Assembly (NCBI GenBank): GCA_900473175.1
Contig: UCKM01000012.1
Location: forward strand, 78,871 to 142,870
DNA: 64,000 nt
Origin: Hyphomicrobiales bacterium
Lineage (GTDB): Bacteria > Pseudomonadota > Alphaproteobacteria > Rhizobiales > Rhizobiaceae
Direction: 5' to 3'
This document shows positions 50,361 to 59,192 of the stretch, one piece after another. Numbering within the stretch: the stretch's first letter is position 1; each line of letters begins with the position of its first letter. The notes below the pieces were generated by a model. That model was not told the origin of the DNA, searched no databases, and was given only the letters and a program-made list of their open reading frames with translations. The position numbers and the translations under genes are program-made.

Positions 50361-50966
50361 TCAGGCCCAAGGGTGCTTTTGCGCATTGGCGGATTCGAAT
50401 GTATCGATCTTGGCCGCCTTTTCCATGGTCAGGCCGATATCATCGAGGCCATTGAGCATGCAGTAACGGCGAAACTCATCGAGTTCGAAATTGATCGTGC
50501 CGCCATCGGGTCCCTTGATCGTCCGCTCTTCGAGATCGATTGAGAGTGTAGCATTGGCGCCGCGCTGTGCGTCATCCATGAGCTTGTCGAGATCGTCGTG
50601 GCTGACGCGGATCGGCAATATGCCGTTCTTGAAGCAGTTGTTATAGAAAATGTCGGCAAAGCTCGTCGAGATCACACAGCGAATGCCGAAATCGAGAAGC
50701 GCCCAAGGCGCATGCTCCCGGCTTGATCCGCAACCGAAATTGTCACCGGCGACAAGGATTTGCGCCTTGCGATAGGCGGGCTTGTTCAGAACGAAATCCG
50801 GATTCTCGCTACCGTCGTCATTGTAGCGCATCTCAGCAAAAAGACCCGTGCCAAGGCCGGTACGCTTGATCGTCTTCAGGTAGTCCTTCGGAATGATCAT
50901 GTCCGTGTCAACATTGATGATTGGCAGCGGAGCGGCAACGCCGGTGAGCTTGGTGAACTTGTCCAT
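50361..50966 (-). CDS. leuD: 3-isopropylmalate dehydratase small subunit
   Basis: 201-residue LeuD with the family motifs [15 protein letters not shown] at the N-terminus and [14 protein letters not shown] (near residue 75). The large subunit LeuC is not in this window. The frame extends upstream through the divergent promoter, but the ATG at 50966 is the family start. Confidence 0.96.
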   Translation of the reverse strand: MDKFTKLTGVAAPLPIINVDTDMIIPKDYLKTIKRTGLGTGLFAEMRYNDDGSENPDFVLNKPAYRKAQILVAGDNFGCGSSREHAPWALLDFGIRCVISTSFADIFYNNCFKNGILPIRVSHDDLDKLMDDAQRGANATLSIDLEERTIKGPDGGTINFELDEFRRYCMLNGLDDIGLTMEKAAKIDTFESANAQKHPWA

Positions 50967-51122
50967 GATATCTGCCTGTGGATCGTGGGTAATGGCTGTA
51001 TGGTTCGCTTTACACCAGCTTTGCCGCGAATCAAAGGGTTTCGCCTGTGGCACTTTAGGCTGACGGAGCGATCACGGATGATTGCACTTGTCTTGAGGAG
51101 GCGATCAAGGCAAAAAACCAAT

Positions 51123-51998
51123 ATGAGCAAACCTTACCGCCCTCGCCGCTCGGTCCTCTATGTCCCGGCCTCGAATAGCAAGGCACTGGCCAAGGTCGCC
51201 TCGCTTGCCGCCGATAGCGTCATCTTCGATCTGGAAGATGCCGTCGCGCCCGACGTCAAGGATGATGCGCGCGAGCTATTGCGAAACTATTTTCTGGAAC
51301 ATCCGACCAGCACCACCGAACGGATCATCCGCATAAATGCTCTCGCAAGCGAATGGGGCGCCGAAGATCTCCTCGCTGCGCGGGCTTGCAGGCCGGATGC
51401 GATCCTGCTTCCGAAAGTCCAGACGCCGAAGGATGTCATGAATGTCGCTGAGGTTCTCGAGGATACCGATGCTTCGGAGAACATTCGCCTCTGGGCGATG
51501 ATCGAGACGCCGCGCGGCATTCTCAATGGCGAGGCAATCGCCGAACTCGGTTTGCGATCAACCGCGCGGCTCGATTGTCTCGTCGTGGGTACCAACGATA
51601 TCGCCAAGGAGACCGGGACAAAATTAACCAAGGGCCGCGCGGTGATTATGACCTGGCTGATGCAGATTGTACTGTGCGCCAAGGCCGGTCAGCTTGACGT
51701 CATTGACGGAGTCTACAATGACTTTGCCGATCTTGACGGCTTTGCAGCCGAATGTTTGGAGGCGTTGCAGATGGGCTTTGACGGCAAGACGCTGATCCAC
51801 CCATCGCAGATCGAGACGGCAAACGCGGCCTTTCTCCCCGATGCAAGTTCTGTCACAGAGGCGCGCGCGATCGTGGCCGCATTCGACCGTCCCGAAAACA
51901 GCGACAAGGGCGTCATCGCGCTTTCCGGCAAAATGGTAGAGCGCCTGCATCTCGACGCTGCACGGAAAATACTGGCAAAAATCGGGACCATTGGCTGA
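51123..51998 (+). CDS. CitE/HpcH-type CoA ester lyase
   Basis: HpcH/HpaI aldolase family member of 291 residues with SVLYVPASNSKAL, DLEDAVAPDVKDDAR, and PKVQTPKDV and MIETPRGIL forming the metal and CoA ester site. Homologues cleave malyl-CoA or citramalyl-CoA, or act as citrate lyase beta-like proteins. The ATG at 51123 is the family start; a longer start at 51078 is possible. It is divergent from leuD. Confidence 0.85.
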   Translation: MSKPYRPRRSVLYVPASNSKALAKVASLAADSVIFDLEDAVAPDVKDDARELLRNYFLEHPTSTTERIIRINALASEWGAEDLLAARACRPDAILLPKVQTPKDVMNVAEVLEDTDASENIRLWAMIETPRGILNGEAIAELGLRSTARLDCLVVGTNDIAKETGTKLTKGRAVIMTWLMQIVLCAKAGQLDVIDGVYNDFADLDGFAAECLEALQMGFDGKTLIHPSQIETANAAFLPDASSVTEARAIVAAFDRPENSDKGVIALSGKMVERLHLDAARKILAKIGTIG

Positions 51999-52051
51999 AA
52001 CATAGGACAAACGGGATCGGCCGACGTCGGTCCAAACTGGGAAAGACGATC

Positions 52052-52258
52052 ATGAAATTATACCGCTTCCTGACAGGCCCCGATGACGCGAGCTTCTGTC
52101 ACAAGGTGACGGCAGCGATCAACAAAGGGTGGCACATTTATGGATCGCCAACTTATGCGTTCAATTCGGCGACCGGGCTAATGCAATGCGGCCAGGCCGT
52201 GGTCAAGGACGTGGACGGCGTCGATTACGACCCGGGGATCAAGCTGAGCGATTACTGA
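52052..52258 (+). CDS. DUF1737 family protein
   Basis: Small protein of 68 residues with the DUF1737 pattern MKLYRFLTGPDDASFCHKV and KGWHIYGSPTYAFN. No signal or membrane segment. Function unknown. It is co-directional with the lyase gene, 53 bases after it, and convergent with the peptidase gene. Confidence 0.85.
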   Translation: MKLYRFLTGPDDASFCHKVTAAINKGWHIYGSPTYAFNSATGLMQCGQAVVKDVDGVDYDPGIKLSDY

Positions 52259-52314
52259 GGCAAGTCGGCCGACTGGCGTCTAAACGCTTGATGGATCTGC
52301 TCAGGCGCCTTCAC

Positions 52315-52740
52315 CTATTCGACGGTTGCCTCTATCCGTTCCATGTCTTCGTCCGAAAGACCGAAGTGGTGGCCGATCTCATGGATGAGCACATGGGTGA
52401 CGATGTCGCCCAGCGCCTCCTCATATTCGGCCCAATAGTCGAGAACGGCGCGGCGGTAGATGGTAATACGATTGGTTTGCTGACCGGTCTGTAGGGTGAA
52501 GCGCTCGCCGATCCCGGTGCCTTCGAAAAGCCCAAGCAGATCGAAGGGCGATTCCAACCCCATATCTTCGACGATCTGATCATCGGGAAATTCTGATATC
52601 TGGATGGTTATGTCACCGCACAGGCTGCGAAACGTTTCCGGCAAGTGCGCGTAAGCTTCAATTGCCAGTGATTCGATCTCGCCCAGCGATGGCGACAGAC
52701 GATTAGCCCAGTCGGCAGTTTGATTACTTCTGGCCATCAC
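52315..52740 (-). CDS. Metallopeptidase family protein (zincin-like)
   Basis: 141-residue protein with an HExxH zinc motif near its C-terminus, HEIGHHFGLSDEDMERIE (His120, Glu121, His124). Such small zincin-like proteins (DUF1025 type) are widespread and of unknown substrate. No signal peptide is seen, so cytosolic. Confidence 0.85.
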   Translation of the reverse strand: MMARSNQTADWANRLSPSLGEIESLAIEAYAHLPETFRSLCGDITIQISEFPDDQIVEDMGLESPFDLLGLFEGTGIGERFTLQTGQQTNRITIYRRAVLDYWAEYEEALGDIVTHVLIHEIGHHFGLSDEDMERIEATVE

Positions 52741-52812
52741 AACTCCTGGAAGGGTATTTGCGGCCTATATAGTGCGTTTAGCGGAAGGTTACGAGGGCCT
52801 GACAATCCCTGC

Positions 52813-53391
52813 TCAGTTGCGCGGCCTCGCGACCACCAGTAGCCGCTCGATCCTCCGAAAGCTTTCAGCCAGCACCGCCGGGTCGCGCAGACCGTGCGCC
52901 AGCATGATGCCGCCCTGCCACTCGGTTACCGCATTGCGCGCAATACCCAATGCGGTGGAGGGGCGAATGCCCGAACGCCCGAGTTCTCTGCCAATGAAGC
53001 CAATAAGGAGGCTGAATGCCTCTGCCGCGCGATTGGCTGCTTCCGGGGATTCGTTGCGAAAATCGCGAACCCCGAGTGCAATGGGACAGCCATGCTCGAC
53101 ACGGCTTTTGAGAGACTGCGCCAGTCTGTCGACAAGAAGCTGCAGTCGTCGGCGCGGATCCTGATCCAGCGCAACGATCTCCGCCAGCATCTCTTCAGTC
53201 TCGGTCACAAAAATGTCGGCGACGCCTTTGGCGAGTTCCGTCTTGGTCTTGAAGTAGTAGTAAATGTTGCCGAGTGGGACGCCCGAACTGGCAGCTATAT
53301 CGGCAAGGCTCGTGACACTGTAGCCCCGATGCCAAAAGAGACCCGCCGCGGTGGCAATCAAAATATCGCGCTTCTCATTCTGCTTCGCCAT
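52813..53391 (-). CDS. TetR-family transcriptional regulator
   Basis: 192-residue repressor with an N-terminal helix-turn-helix (HRGYSVTSLADIAASSGVP then LGNIYYYFKTKTELAKGV) and a C-terminal domain with EFFRIERLLV. The frame also opens at an ATG 12 codons earlier (53427). Neither start has a good Shine-Dalgarno. A near-palindrome GTTGTACGAC sits at the earlier start and may be an operator. No target gene is identified. Confidence 0.85.
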   Translation of the reverse strand: MAKQNEKRDILIATAAGLFWHRGYSVTSLADIAASSGVPLGNIYYYFKTKTELAKGVADIFVTETEEMLAEIVALDQDPRRRLQLLVDRLAQSLKSRVEHGCPIALGVRDFRNESPEAANRAAEAFSLLIGFIGRELGRSGIRPSTALGIARNAVTEWQGGIMLAHGLRDPAVLAESFRRIERLLVVARPRN

Positions 53392-53469
53392 GGCGCCGTC
53401 CACGATTAAGTTGTACGACTGACTCATATCATGGTTCTGTCGGAAGAGGAAAGAAGCCGCTTGCCGCGG

Positions 53470-53664
53470 TCAATCCTCGATGGCGCGTGCTTCGGATGGC
53501 AGCATGATCGGAATACCGTCTCGCACCGGATAAGCGAGATGGGCCGATTTGGAGATCAGCTCCGATTTCTCCGGATCGTAGACGAGGGGCCCCTTGGTCA
53601 GGGGACAGACCAAAAGATCGAGCAACTTGCGATCGATCGCCGTTTCACGTTTCTCATCGGTCAT
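53470..53664 (-). CDS. Trm112 family protein
   Basis: 64-residue UPF0434/Trm112-like protein with the family pattern [17 protein letters not shown] and [13 protein letters not shown]. Only one cysteine remains of the usual zinc-binding set. Its partner is unknown in bacteria (in eukaryotes Trm112 activates methyltransferases). It is the last gene of the trx-lon-trm112 set, 19 bases after the LON gene. Confidence 0.9.
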   Translation of the reverse strand: MTDEKRETAIDRKLLDLLVCPLTKGPLVYDPEKSELISKSAHLAYPVRDGIPIMLPSEARAIED

Positions 53665-53683
53665 GACGTGATCCTCTCCCGGC

Positions 53684-54346
53684 TTACTGCAAGCTGCCTT
53701 CGAAATCGTCCTGATCCTTGGCCAGCGCGATCTCGGTGATGGCGATCAGGGTCTCCGCCCGGGTTTTCAGATCAGTGGCCTCAAGTAGGGCCTGCTTCTC
53801 GGCCGCGCCAAAAGGCGACATCATGGCGAGCGCGTTTACTAGCGTTTCGTTGCCTGCCCGCGAAATCCCTTCCCAATCCGCCTCGAGATTGTTGGCATCG
53901 AGATAGGCCCGAAAGACGCGCAAGAGCGCGGTCCGGTCCACTTCTGAATCATCAGGTTCGTCAAGGTCGGCGCGCAGTGGCGCAATCTTGCACTGACGAA
54001 AAGGTGTGCGGGTCGCCAGTTCCTTTACAATCCGAAAGCGGCATATGCCCTGAAGCGTTATCAGCAGGCGGCCGTCGCCGGTTTCGGCAAAGGAGGTTAT
54101 GCGGCCAAGGCAGCCTACCTCGCATAGGGCGCCTTCATCCTCATTTTCCTGATCGAAGCGCGGCTGGATCATCCCGATGATGCGTTTGCTCGCGAGCGCC
54201 GCATCCAACATGGCGAGGTAACGGAGTTCGAAAATATTGAGCGGCAGCTGGCCGCCCGGAAGCAACAGCGCGCCGGATAGGGGAAAGATCGGCACGCTTT
54301 CCGGAATGTCTTCGAGCGTCCGATAACGGACGTTTCCTGCTTTCAT
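53684..54346 (-). CDS. LON peptidase substrate-binding domain protein
   Basis: 220-residue protein made only of the LON N-terminal domain ([27 protein letters not shown]), without the ATPase or protease. Such stand-alone LON domains often sit with thioredoxin-like and Trm112 genes in alphaproteobacteria. An 8-bp hairpin precedes the start. Confidence 0.92.
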   Translation of the reverse strand: MKAGNVRYRTLEDIPESVPIFPLSGALLLPGGQLPLNIFELRYLAMLDAALASKRIIGMIQPRFDQENEDEGALCEVGCLGRITSFAETGDGRLLITLQGICRFRIVKELATRTPFRQCKIAPLRADLDEPDDSEVDRTALLRVFRAYLDANNLEADWEGISRAGNETLVNALAMMSPFGAAEKQALLEATDLKTRAETLIAITEIALAKDQDDFEGSLQ

Positions 54347-54362
54347 CGTTTGCTCCCGGCGA

Positions 54363-54383
54363 GATCCCGACCAGATCGGGATC
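54363..54383 (-). repeat. Stem-loop upstream of the LON-domain gene
   Basis: Perfect 8-bp inverted repeat GATCCCGA / TCGGGATC with a 5-base loop, 17 bases before the LON gene start and 25 bases after the thioredoxin-TPR stop. No T run, so it is more likely an RNA processing or regulatory hairpin than a terminator. Confidence 0.5.
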
Positions 54384-54407
54384 GGTGGCTATAGTGCCTG
54401 ATTTTCT

Positions 54408-55382
54408 TCAGGAAAACAGCAGGGAAGATAATTTGCGGCGCGCTGTGACGGAGGCTTCATCTGCGGGGCCCCACGCGTCAAAAAACTGCAACAGCTGCTT
54501 GCGGGCGCCATCGTCATTCCACGTCCGGTCCGCCCTCATGATGGCGAGAAGATGATCGGCTGCCTCATGGCGCTGCCCCTTGGCGTTCAGGATCATGGCA
54601 AGGTCAAACCGCGCCTGATGATCCTTCGGATTTGCCTGCAGCTGCGCCTCGAGCGCGACCGGATCACCCAGCTTCGCCACCTGTTCTGCCAATGCGATCT
54701 TTGCTTCCACGTTACGGACTGCAGCGTCTTGCCGTTTGTCGGCGGGTACACGCTCTATAATTGCCTTCGCCTGTTCGACGTCGCCAAGTTCAATCAAGGT
54801 ATTTGCGAAGCCGGCAAGCGCACCTGCATGGTCGGGCACTTCCGCCAGGACGGCGGAATAGATCTGGCCGGCCTGCTCGAAATCGCCGGTCTCGACGGCT
54901 TCGGCCGCGGCATCAAGCGCCGACTGAATCGCCACATCCCTGCCACCATCTGGCGAAGCCACACGGTCGATGAATTCTTTCACCTTCGATTCGGGAAGGG
55001 CTCCCATGAATCCATCGACAGGCTTGCCATCAGCGAACGCAATGACAGCCGGAATGGACTGAATGCCGAGCTGTCCGGCAATCGCCGGATGATCGTCGAT
55101 ATTCATCTTGACGAGCTTGACGCGCCCGCCTGCCGCGCGAACAACCTTTTCGAGGATGGGCGTTAGCTGTTTGCAGGGACCGCACCATGGGGCCCAAAAA
55201 TCCACGAGGACAGGCTGGTGCTTTGATTCGGCGACCACATCCTTGGAGAAGCCCGCCGTTGTGGTGTCGCTGACCACATCGCCTGCGCTAAGCGCCGAGC
55301 CGTTCGGTGCCGATGTTCCGTAGGATACGGTCGTCGGCGTCGTTCCGTAACCGCCGCCGAACGGGTTATCCGTATTGCTCAT
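54408..55382 (-). CDS. Thioredoxin-TPR protein, CnoX/YbbN-like
   Basis: Co-chaperone of the YbbN/CnoX type: an N-terminal thioredoxin domain with the redox site WCGPC (Cys67, Cys70) followed by a TPR-like helical domain (about 190-324). The N-terminal 45 residues are a disordered, Gly/Thr-rich tail. The 324-residue start at 55382 has GGGAGA upstream. In E. coli the CxxC is absent in YbbN; here it is intact, as in alphaproteobacterial forms. Confidence 0.92.
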   Translation of the reverse strand: MSNTDNPFGGGYGTTPTTVSYGTSAPNGSALSAGDVVSDTTTAGFSKDVVAESKHQPVLVDFWAPWCGPCKQLTPILEKVVRAAGGRVKLVKMNIDDHPAIAGQLGIQSIPAVIAFADGKPVDGFMGALPESKVKEFIDRVASPDGGRDVAIQSALDAAAEAVETGDFEQAGQIYSAVLAEVPDHAGALAGFANTLIELGDVEQAKAIIERVPADKRQDAAVRNVEAKIALAEQVAKLGDPVALEAQLQANPKDHQARFDLAMILNAKGQRHEAADHLLAIMRADRTWNDDGARKQLLQFFDAWGPADEASVTARRKLSSLLFS

Positions 55383-55437
55383 GCATATCTCCCGTCTTCT
55401 GCCGCCAAGCGTGGCAGACCACAACTATAATCAGCTA

Positions 55438-55947
55438 TCAGTTTGGGGTCGATCCGTCTATTTTCAAGATCAGCGGATCATGGCCGGTCGCTTTGAGGAA
55501 TGTCAAAAGATCATCGCGTGCGATCGATGTGGTCGCTTCATTGGTCAGGGGATGCGCGTTTATCGTGGCATGCCGCATCAGTTCCTCATCCAATATGACC
55601 TTGACCTGATGTTGCGTGTCATTGATTACGCCAAACAGGCTGACCGCGCCCGGGATCAATCCAAGAAATTCCATCAGTTTCTCCGGCTTGCCGAACGAAA
55701 CACGGCTGGCAGCGCCGATCTTGCCATGGATCGTCTTCAAATCGACTTCGGCCTCTTCATCAACGGTAACAAGGAAGAAGTTGTCCTTCTTGTCCTTCAG
55801 GAAAAGGTTCTTGGTATGGACTCCGGCAATCTTGCCCCGCAAATCCTGCGCTTCGGCCACAGTGAACACTGGTGCGTGGCGAACGGTCGACACCCGGATC
55901 TGAATATCATCAAGATACTGCATCAATTTTTCGAAGGTAACAGGCAT
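55438..55947 (-). CDS. Prolyl-tRNA deacylase (ProXp-ala / YbaK domain)
   Basis: 169-residue member of the YbaK/ProX editing family: clears mischarged Ala-tRNA(Pro). Visible motifs are HTKNLFLKDKKDNFFLV and the SRVSFGKPEKLMEFLG segment with a conserved lysine-rich pocket, and the GVINDTQ turn. It is co-directional with the thioredoxin-TPR gene, 55 bases away. Confidence 0.92.
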   Translation of the reverse strand: MPVTFEKLMQYLDDIQIRVSTVRHAPVFTVAEAQDLRGKIAGVHTKNLFLKDKKDNFFLVTVDEEAEVDLKTIHGKIGAASRVSFGKPEKLMEFLGLIPGAVSLFGVINDTQHQVKVILDEELMRHATINAHPLTNEATTSIARDDLLTFLKATGHDPLILKIDGSTPN

Positions 55948-56092
55948 GGCAGCTTTCTCGAAATCTGTTTGCGTGTTTTGAATTCCGCCCTGTCGTAATG
56001 GCTCGGCAAGCCTGCCTCAAGCAAAAAGCCGTGCACCTGGAGCCTCTTTTGCTGATTTTTCAGGATATCGTCCAGAAGTCGAAATTTCCCTG

Positions 56093-56121
56093 TTGCAATT
56101 AGCCGGCGCTTGGGTCATATA
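56093..56121 (+). promoter_or_regulatory. Promoter of tRNA-Gly
   Basis: TTGCAA (56093-56098), 17 bases, then CATATA (56116-56121), 30 bases before the tRNA. A good sigma-70-type match. Confidence 0.6.
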
Positions 56122-56151
56122 GGCCCCGCTTCGCAAGACAGACTGGCACAT

Positions 56152-56226
56152 GCGGGAGTAGCTCAGGGGTAGAGCACAACCTTGCCAAGGTTGGGGTCGT
56201 GGGTTCGAATCCCATTTCCCGCTCCA
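56152..56226 (+). tRNA. glyT: tRNA-Gly (GCC)
   Basis: Cloverleaf with acceptor GCGGGAG / TTCCCGC (one G-U), D arm AGCTCAGGGGTAGAGC, anticodon stem-loop CAACC-TTGCCAA-GGTTG with anticodon GCC, T arm GTGGG-TTCGAAT-CCCAT and an encoded CCA end. Normal length (75 bases with CCA). Confidence 0.97.
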
Positions 56227-56251
56227 GTTTGCTTAAATATTTGAAGCACTT

Positions 56252-56280
56252 AAAAAGGGCGCCTCTTGGGGCGCCTTTTT
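56252..56280 (+). terminator. tRNA-Gly terminator
   Basis: AAAAAGGGCGCC, a short loop and GGGGCGCCTTTTT: a GGCGCC-based stem with A and T runs on the two sides. It separates the tRNA from holA. Confidence 0.9.
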
Positions 56281-56376
56281 ACGTTCAGCGCCAACGATCG
56301 ACACTCGACGGCGTTGCCAGTGCAATCGACCGGCCGACAATTGCAATCTGCCGCCAAACCATTAAATCCAATGGTC

Positions 56377-57426
56377 ATGGCACAGAAAAAAGCACACGAG
56401 GTTGATTCTTTCCTGAAAAGGCTCGATCGCGCCTATCCCATTGTGCTGCTCTATGGTCCAGACAAAGGCTTGGTTAGCGAAAGGGCCGGTTTGTTCACCA
56501 AACTTACCGGACTGGCCCAGGATGATCCCTTTGCCGTCATTCGCCTTGACGCCGATGATATCCATGCGGAGCCCGGGCGACTTTCCGACGAAGCAAATAC
56601 AATTTCGATGTTCGGAGGTGAACGGCTCATCTGGGTGCGTAACGCCGCTGGGCAAAAAGGCCTGGCCGATGCCGTCACATATCTCGCAAGGAACCCACCG
56701 ACCGATACATTCATTCTGATCGAAGCGGGCGACCTGAAGAAGGGAGCCGGCCTGCGTGGCATAATCGAACAGAGCGCCAGTGCCATGGCGCTGCCATGCT
56801 ACAGCGACGATGCACGCGGCATTGACAGCACGATCGATGACATGCTCGCCAGGAATAAACTGCAGATTACGCTCGATGCCCGCAATCTTTTGAAGGAGAG
56901 CCTGGGCGGCGATCGTCTGGCCACGCGCGCCGAGCTTGAAAAGATATGTCTTTACGTCCACGGCAGGGAACGCATCACCATTGACGATGTGCGCGACATT
57001 ATCGGCGACGTCAGCGCGATTTCATACGACACGATTATCGACGCGGTGATGATCGGCAACATGGCCGATTTCACCCGCGCATTCGATCGGGTTATCGGGA
57101 CCGGTTCATCGAGTTTTCTGATCCTCAGCGCCGCAATTCGTCAGTTTCAATCGTTACAAACGTTACGTTACGGCATGGAGACGCAAGGAAGCAACGCCGG
57201 CGCAGCCGTCGCCTCGGCGCGTCCGCCGATTTTCTTTGCGCGCAAGAAGCTGGTTGAAACGGCGCTGCAGCGCTGGACGACCCAATCCTGCGCCAAGGCC
57301 ATTGAACGATTGCAACGAACCGTTCTTGAAAGCCGGCGCAACGCCGACCTCGCCATTCCGATTATTCGACAATCCCTGATTGCCTTGGCGGCTGAAGCAG
57401 CCCGGGCGGGCCGCTCGGCACGTTAA
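56377..57426 (+). CDS. holA: DNA polymerase III delta subunit
   Basis: Clamp-loader delta subunit of 349 residues. Visible: LYGPDKGLVSERAGLFTKL N-terminus typical of HolA, MFGGERLIWVRNA, and the C-terminal helical domain. The ATG at 56377 (MAQKKAHEVD) is preferred; the open frame starts earlier, inside the terminator of the tRNA. It is tail-to-tail with parB, overlapping it by 4 bases. Confidence 0.93.
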   Translation: MAQKKAHEVDSFLKRLDRAYPIVLLYGPDKGLVSERAGLFTKLTGLAQDDPFAVIRLDADDIHAEPGRLSDEANTISMFGGERLIWVRNAAGQKGLADAVTYLARNPPTDTFILIEAGDLKKGAGLRGIIEQSASAMALPCYSDDARGIDSTIDDMLARNKLQITLDARNLLKESLGGDRLATRAELEKICLYVHGRERITIDDVRDIIGDVSAISYDTIIDAVMIGNMADFTRAFDRVIGTGSSSFLILSAAIRQFQSLQTLRYGMETQGSNAGAAVASARPPIFFARKKLVETALQRWTTQSCAKAIERLQRTVLESRRNADLAIPIIRQSLIALAAEAARAGRSAR

Positions 57427-58304
57427 CTTTGCAGGCGCCGGCAAATTTCGTCGAGTTGTTCCAGCGTCGCATAGTGGATGCGAACGTCGCCGCCGCGATT
57501 CTGATGATTGACGGTAACGCGCATGCCAGTCACATCCGAAAGCAACTTTTCGAGCGCCCGTGTGTCGGCATCCTTTTCGTGGTCGCGTTCCGGCTTTGAC
57601 TTGGCGACGGGCTTGTCGCCGCCGCTCTGCGCCAGCGCTTCCGCCTGGCGTACTGACAGACCGTCACGAACGATCCTGTCCGCAAGCGCCCCAGGATTCT
57701 CGGCGGTGATGAGTGTTCGCGCATGGCCTGCCGACAGAGCGCCGTTTGTAATCATGTCACGAACCGGGTCCGGCAATTTGAGCAAGCGCAGCGTATTGGC
57801 GACGTGGCTCCGGCTCTTGCCGATGACTTGCGCAAGATCCGCCTGCGTATACTCGTGATCATCTATAAGCTGTTGATATCCCATGCCTTCTTCGATCGGG
57901 TTGAGATCGGCGCGCTGCACGTTTTCAATGATCGCGAGCTCCAGAGCCACGCGATCATTCACTTCGCGGATAATGACGGGAACAGTGGTTATGCCCGCCC
58001 TTTGCGCGGCACGCCAACGGCGTTCACCCGCAATCAGTTCGTAGCGATCTGGCGAACCTTCGACGGGGCGCACGACGACCGGCTGTACAATGCCGTGCTT
58101 GCGTATGGACTGTGTCAGATCTTCAAGATCAGCCTCGGTAAACAGGCGCCGGGGGTTGCGCGGGTTGCGCGAAATGAACTCGATTGGAATCTGGCGGTCC
58201 AAAGTAGCGACAGGCGGCGTCGTCTCGTCAGGGAGGCGATCCATTTCGCCGATCAGCGCCGCAAGGCCGCGTCCAAGCCGCTTTTTTGACAGATCTTCAT
58301 TCAT
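57423..58304 (-). CDS. parB: Chromosome-partitioning protein ParB
   Basis: 293-residue CTP-dependent DNA clamp that binds parS. N-terminal Arg-rich GRGLAALIGE, the ParB motif GERRWRAAQRAG, and the HTH region TQADLAQVIGKSRSHVANTLR, then a dimerisation domain at the C-terminus. Located 38 bases after parA, as usual in this order. Confidence 0.97.
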   Translation of the reverse strand: MNEDLSKKRLGRGLAALIGEMDRLPDETTPPVATLDRQIPIEFISRNPRNPRRLFTEADLEDLTQSIRKHGIVQPVVVRPVEGSPDRYELIAGERRWRAAQRAGITTVPVIIREVNDRVALELAIIENVQRADLNPIEEGMGYQQLIDDHEYTQADLAQVIGKSRSHVANTLRLLKLPDPVRDMITNGALSAGHARTLITAENPGALADRIVRDGLSVRQAEALAQSGGDKPVAKSKPERDHEKDADTRALEKLLSDVTGMRVTVNHQNRGGDVRIHYATLEQLDEICRRLQS

Positions 58305-58342
58305 TGTCTCAGTCTTTCATAAATATTTCGCATGCGAATCGA

Positions 58343-59137
58343 TCAGGCTGCCCGCAGATGCCGCTCACGCTGGATCACTTCAGACGCCAATTGCAAATAT
58401 GCTTGGCTACCGGCGCATTTCAGATCGTAGAGAATGGCCGGGATGCCATAGGATGGTGCTTCTGAAACGCGCACATTACGGGGAATAACGGTTCGATACA
58501 CCTTGTCGCCCATAAAGGATCGCACATCATCAACCACCTGAGTGGCCAGATTGTTACGCCCGTCATACATCGTAAGCACGATACCCTGGATGGTGAGTTT
58601 TGGATTGAGCGCGGACCGTACCTGGTTCACGGTCTCAAGCAACTGACTCAAACCCTCGAGCGCGAAGAACTCACACTGGAGTGGCACGAGCACCGAATCA
58701 GCTGCCGCCATGGCATTCATGGTCAACAGGTTGAGGGAAGGCGGGCAATCAATCAATATATAGGTAAAGGGCGATACCGCCGGATCGCCGCGAAACGCCT
58801 TGCGCAAACGGGTCGCTCGATCAGCTGCGTTTGAAATCTCCATCTCGACGCCGAGAAGGTCCAATGTCGATGGGATGAGCGACAGGTTGGGCACGGCTGT
58901 GGATAAGGCCGCCTCATCGACGGTAGCAGTCTGCATCAACACATCATACGACGAAATTTCGCGGTTTTTCCGGTCTATCCCGAGGCCCGTGCTGGCATTA
59001 CCCTGCGGATCAAGATCGACAACCAGCACGTTCTCGCCAATCGCCGCCAAGGCGGTGGCGAGATTGATGGCGGTTGTCGTCTTGCCGACTCCGCCCTTCT
59101 GGTTGGCTATTGTAATGATCCGAGTCTGGCTTTCCAT
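58343..59137 (-). CDS. parA: Chromosome-partitioning ATPase ParA
   Basis: 264-residue Walker-type ATPase with the deviant Walker A KGGVGKTTTA, DLDPQGNASTG and the switch IDCPPSLNLL. The ATG at 59137 is preceded by CAGGAAGA. It drives segregation of parS-bound ParB. Follows rsmG with a 55-base gap. Confidence 0.97.
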   Translation of the reverse strand: MESQTRIITIANQKGGVGKTTTAINLATALAAIGENVLVVDLDPQGNASTGLGIDRKNREISSYDVLMQTATVDEAALSTAVPNLSLIPSTLDLLGVEMEISNAADRATRLRKAFRGDPAVSPFTYILIDCPPSLNLLTMNAMAAADSVLVPLQCEFFALEGLSQLLETVNQVRSALNPKLTIQGIVLTMYDGRNNLATQVVDDVRSFMGDKVYRTVIPRNVRVSEAPSYGIPAILYDLKCAGSQAYLQLASEVIQRERHLRAA

Positions 59138-59192
59138 TACTGTCTTCCTGAACAAAGCATCCTTTCCGGCGACGGTTAGATGCAAGTCGCTA

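Noticed and set aside
53391-53440. GTTGTACGAC near-palindrome as a TetR operator
   Set aside because: The match is short and imperfect, and no partner site was seen; kept only as a note in the TetR entry.
58898-58906. A perfect DnaA-box 9-mer (TGTGGATAA, reverse of TTATCCACA) inside parA, and a one-mismatch copy beside the parS in rsmG at about 59767
   Set aside because: A 9-base match is expected about once per 130 kb per strand, so one hit in 64 kb is not significant, and there is no cluster or A+T-rich unwinding region to suggest an origin.
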